A DNA stretch of 8,208 nucleotides from Oligoflexaceae bacterium (lineage in GTDB: Bacteria; Bdellovibrionota_B; Oligoflexia; Oligoflexales; Oligoflexaceae), in NCBI GenBank assembly GCA_947474445.1, contig CANJJY010000200.1:1-8208 (forward strand), given 5' to 3'. A model generated the notes under the pieces. It ran no database searches, was not told the DNA's origin, and saw only the letters and a program-made list of their open reading frames with translations. Of this stretch, positions 6,160 through 8,208 are shown one piece after another. The first letter of the stretch is position 1, and each line of letters opens with the position of its first letter. A program made the translations under genes and the position numbers.

Positions 6160-8208
6160 CTATTCGTGCAAATTCCCAATCCGTCGCTTGTCGCCGACAA
6201 CCCACAAGAGATCCCCGGCTTGAAGAACCGTCGTCGCATCGGGATTGAGCAAACGCTCGCCGCCTCTTTCGATGCCAACGACCAAGCCGCTGGTTTGCTC
6301 GCGTATTCCCGATTGTCGAATATTTTTGCCGCAGTAGAGCGAAGTTGCTTTGAGTTCAATCTGTTCGAGTCCATAAGGAATCGAATCTTCCTCGCCTCCA
6401 TTTTCACTGGTTTCGAGCAATTGCCGAAACCGCACGAGATCCTCATCACTACCGATCGCAAAGACCTTATCGAAGGGGTAGATTTTCTCATCGGGGCCAG
6501 GTGCTGGAATTTTTTTGTGACCTCTCTCGATCAGCGCGATCGTGATCCCGAATTTTTCTCGGATCCCGAGATCTTTCAAGGCCGCACCGATCAGCGTAGA
6601 ATCTGGCTCGGCCTCGAATTGAGCCAAGTGCCCATCCCAAGGTGCGAGCGAAGGGCTCGATGCCTTGGCCTCGGTTTCCCTTTGCGACAGATTCTGGATA
6701 AAGCGTCCTTCGATCCAGTGATAAACGGTATCGAGATGCCGTGAGAACACGAACAAGACCAGCACGGCCATGGAACCTGTGATCGTCAGCGTCGCCTGCA
6801 AGGAGATCAACTTAGGCGCGAGCAGAGCGAAGAGGACCATCGCCGCGGTGACCCGAAAGAACTCCAAAACAAAGACGGGAGCGCGATAGCGCCGACTCTC
6901 GAGCAAGGCGAGGATCGCCTCATCCTGAGGTCGACCGATCGCCATGGCCCAGAGAAAAGGGGCCGAAGGTAAAACGGCAAAGAGCAGAGCCACCCATTGC
7001 GCGGCTTCTTCGCCCAGCCAAGGTTCGATCAGAGGCGGCAGAAAACGCCCTGAAAGCGCAAAAATCCCGACGACGATCACTCCATTGAAAACCACGCGGA
7101 GAGCGTAGCTCTTCAGGAGAGGCGCCCACTTTCCGCTGATGGAGATACTGTGCATCGAGTTCCCATAGCGATTCAGGTTGTTCTTCCAATGCTCAGGGAG
7201 TTTGCGTTCAAGCCAGCCCGCAAATGGATCGGCCGCGCGCATCATATACGGCGTGGAAAAAGTCGTGATCACCGAGACCCCCACGGCGATAGGATAGAGG
7301 AAATCACTGGTCACTTTGAGGGAATCACCCAGAGCCGCGATGATGAAGGAAAACTCGCCGATTTGAGCGAGGCTGAATCCAGATTGCACGGCGTGCCTCA
7401 GACTCTGACCCGACAAGAGTGCCCCGATGATGACCTGAGTGGTTTTAGAAACGATGAGCAATCCCGCGATCATCAGCACAGGACCCACGTGTTTAAGCAG
7501 CATCGAGGGATCGATCAGCATGCCGACCGAAACGAAGAAAATAGCAGCAAACAGATCTTTGACCGGGCTGATCAGCTTTTCGATCGCTTCAGCTTCGGTG
7601 GTTTCCGCGAGGATCGAGCCCATCAGGAAGGCTCCTAGCGCAGGCGAGAAACCGGCCTTTGTCGCCAGCGTGACCATGAAAAAACACAGCCCCACCGCGA
7701 CGACGAGCAGCGTCTCCTCGTTGATCGATTTGCGAAAATAGCGCAAGAGGGTCGGTATCAGAAAGATCCCGGACAAAAACCAGAGCAAGAGAAAAAATCC
7801 GAGCTTAGCGATGGACGACACCATCTCCATGCCTTCGAGTTGATTGCGCACAGCGATGGTCGAGAGAAAAACAAGCAAGAGAATGGCCACGAGATCTTCG
7901 ACGATGAGAACGCCAAAGACGAGGTCAACGAAGCGGCGTCCTTTGACGCCCAACTCTTCGAACGCGCGAATGATGATGGAGGTGGAAGATATGGCCATGA
8001 TACCGCCGAGGAACAGGCTATCCATGCGCGACCAGCCGAGCAGCTGACCGGCCCCAAAGCCGATAACGATCATGCCCGAGATCTCAAAGATTCCTGTGAT
8101 CCCCGCTGCACTGCCGATGCGAAGGACTTTCTTGAAGCTGAATTCAAGCCCGAGAGCGAACAAGAGGAATATGACGCCGATATCCGCCCAGATCCGAATA
8201 TTAGGGAC
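6160..8208 (-). CDS. CPA2-family cation/proton antiporter with two C-terminal TrkA-C (RCK_C) domains (5' end cut by window)
   Basis: The frame is open to the window edge and the first visible residues (IRIWADIGVIFLLFALGLEF) belong to an early helix of the family, so the start lies outside; TTG at 8163 is not the start. Numbered from the first visible codon (682 residues), the Na/H-exchanger core occupies about 1-320. It has Glu104-Asp105 in VEDLVAILL at the place of the KefC Gln-Asp, FSPALGAFLMG (187-197) and QIGEFSFI (282-289). Four more hydrophobic segments (about 372-392, 405-424, 444-465, 473-488) separate this core from two soluble TrkA-C-like domains (about 528-599 and 614-680), each ending in a GD/GS-x-E/D-type turn. 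No GxGxxG RCK_N nucleotide fold is seen, unlike KefB/KefC. The protein likely exchanges K+ or Na+ for H+ at the inner membrane, with cytosolic ligand control. Confidence 0.88.
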   Translation of the reverse strand, partial: VPNIRIWADIGVIFLLFALGLEFSFKKVLRIGSAAGITGIFEISGMIVIGFGAGQLLGWSRMDSLFLGGIMAISSTSIIIRAFEELGVKGRRFVDLVFGVLIVEDLVAILLLVFLSTIAVRNQLEGMEMVSSIAKLGFFLLLWFLSGIFLIPTLLRYFRKSINEETLLVVAVGLCFFMVTLATKAGFSPALGAFLMGSILAETTEAEAIEKLISPVKDLFAAIFFVSVGMLIDPSMLLKHVGPVLMIAGLLIVSKTTQVIIGALLSGQSLRHAVQSGFSLAQIGEFSFIIAALGDSLKVTSDFLYPIAVGVSVITTFSTPYMMRAADPFAGWLERKLPEHWKNNLNRYGNSMHSISISGKWAPLLKSYALRVVFNGVIVVGIFALSGRFLPPLIEPWLGEEAAQWVALLFAVLPSAPFLWAMAIGRPQDEAILALLESRRYRAPVFVLEFFRVTAAMVLFALLAPKLISLQATLTITGSMAVLVLFVFSRHLDTVYHWIEGRFIQNLSQRETEAKASSPSLAPWDGHLAQFEAEPDSTLIGAALKDLGIREKFGITIALIERGHKKIPAPGPDEKIYPFDKVFAIGSDEDLVRFRQLLETSENGGEEDSIPYGLEQIELKATSLYCGKNIRQSGIREQTSGLVVGIERGGERLLNPDATTVLQAGDLLWVVGDKRRIGNLHE

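Noticed and set aside
6166..6744. Open frame of 192 codons on the plus strand
   Set aside because: It is antisense to the TrkA-C part of the antiporter gene and has no recognisable domain.
7150..7638. Open frame of 162 codons on the plus strand
   Set aside because: It is antisense to membrane helices of the antiporter and its His/Arg/Asp-rich translation is typical of a shadow frame.

Overview
The window is a gene-dense bacterial chromosomal segment with eight protein-coding genes, two of them cut by the window ends. No RNA gene, CRISPR array, insertion sequence or prophage gene is visible. A Gram-negative host that uses menaquinone is suggested by a menaquinone-pathway MenB, a lipoprotein cytochrome c, a cell-wall lytic transglycosylase and a CPA2 cation/proton antiporter. 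GC content looks moderate, slightly above half by eye. The mix would suit a lineage such as Oligoflexia/Bdellovibrionota, but that is a guess without a database search.

Left part (1-2160): the 3' part of an Rpn-family recombination-promoting nuclease gene (+) converges on a gene (-) for an exported lipoprotein that joins an Ig-like region to a single-haem cytochrome c domain. A terminator-like hairpin lies between them. A gene-free stretch of about 300 bp follows.

Middle (2161-4448): three minus-strand genes read in the order receiver-only response regulator, MenB (DHNA-CoA synthase), 2OG-Fe(II) oxygenase. Gaps of 55 and 103 bp allow co-transcription but do not prove it. The regulator has a plausible sigma70 promoter and a long structured 5' leader. 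A perfect 15-bp dyad sits just upstream of the menB ribosome binding site. The MenB sequence carries the Asp of the bicarbonate-independent (type II) enzymes.

Right part (4449-8208): a secreted VirB1/IagB-like lytic transglycosylase (-) is divergent from a class I methyltransferase of the MTF16 type (+), with two small hairpins in the shared intergenic region. The methyltransferase stop codon lies one base from the stop codon of a convergent CPA2 antiporter gene (-), whose 5' end is beyond the window.

I see no clearly new multi-gene system. The genes look like ordinary chromosomal genes of unrelated function. The most interesting points are the domain make-up of the lipoprotein cytochrome, the type II MenB with its operator-like dyad, the response-regulator leader and the antiporter architecture.
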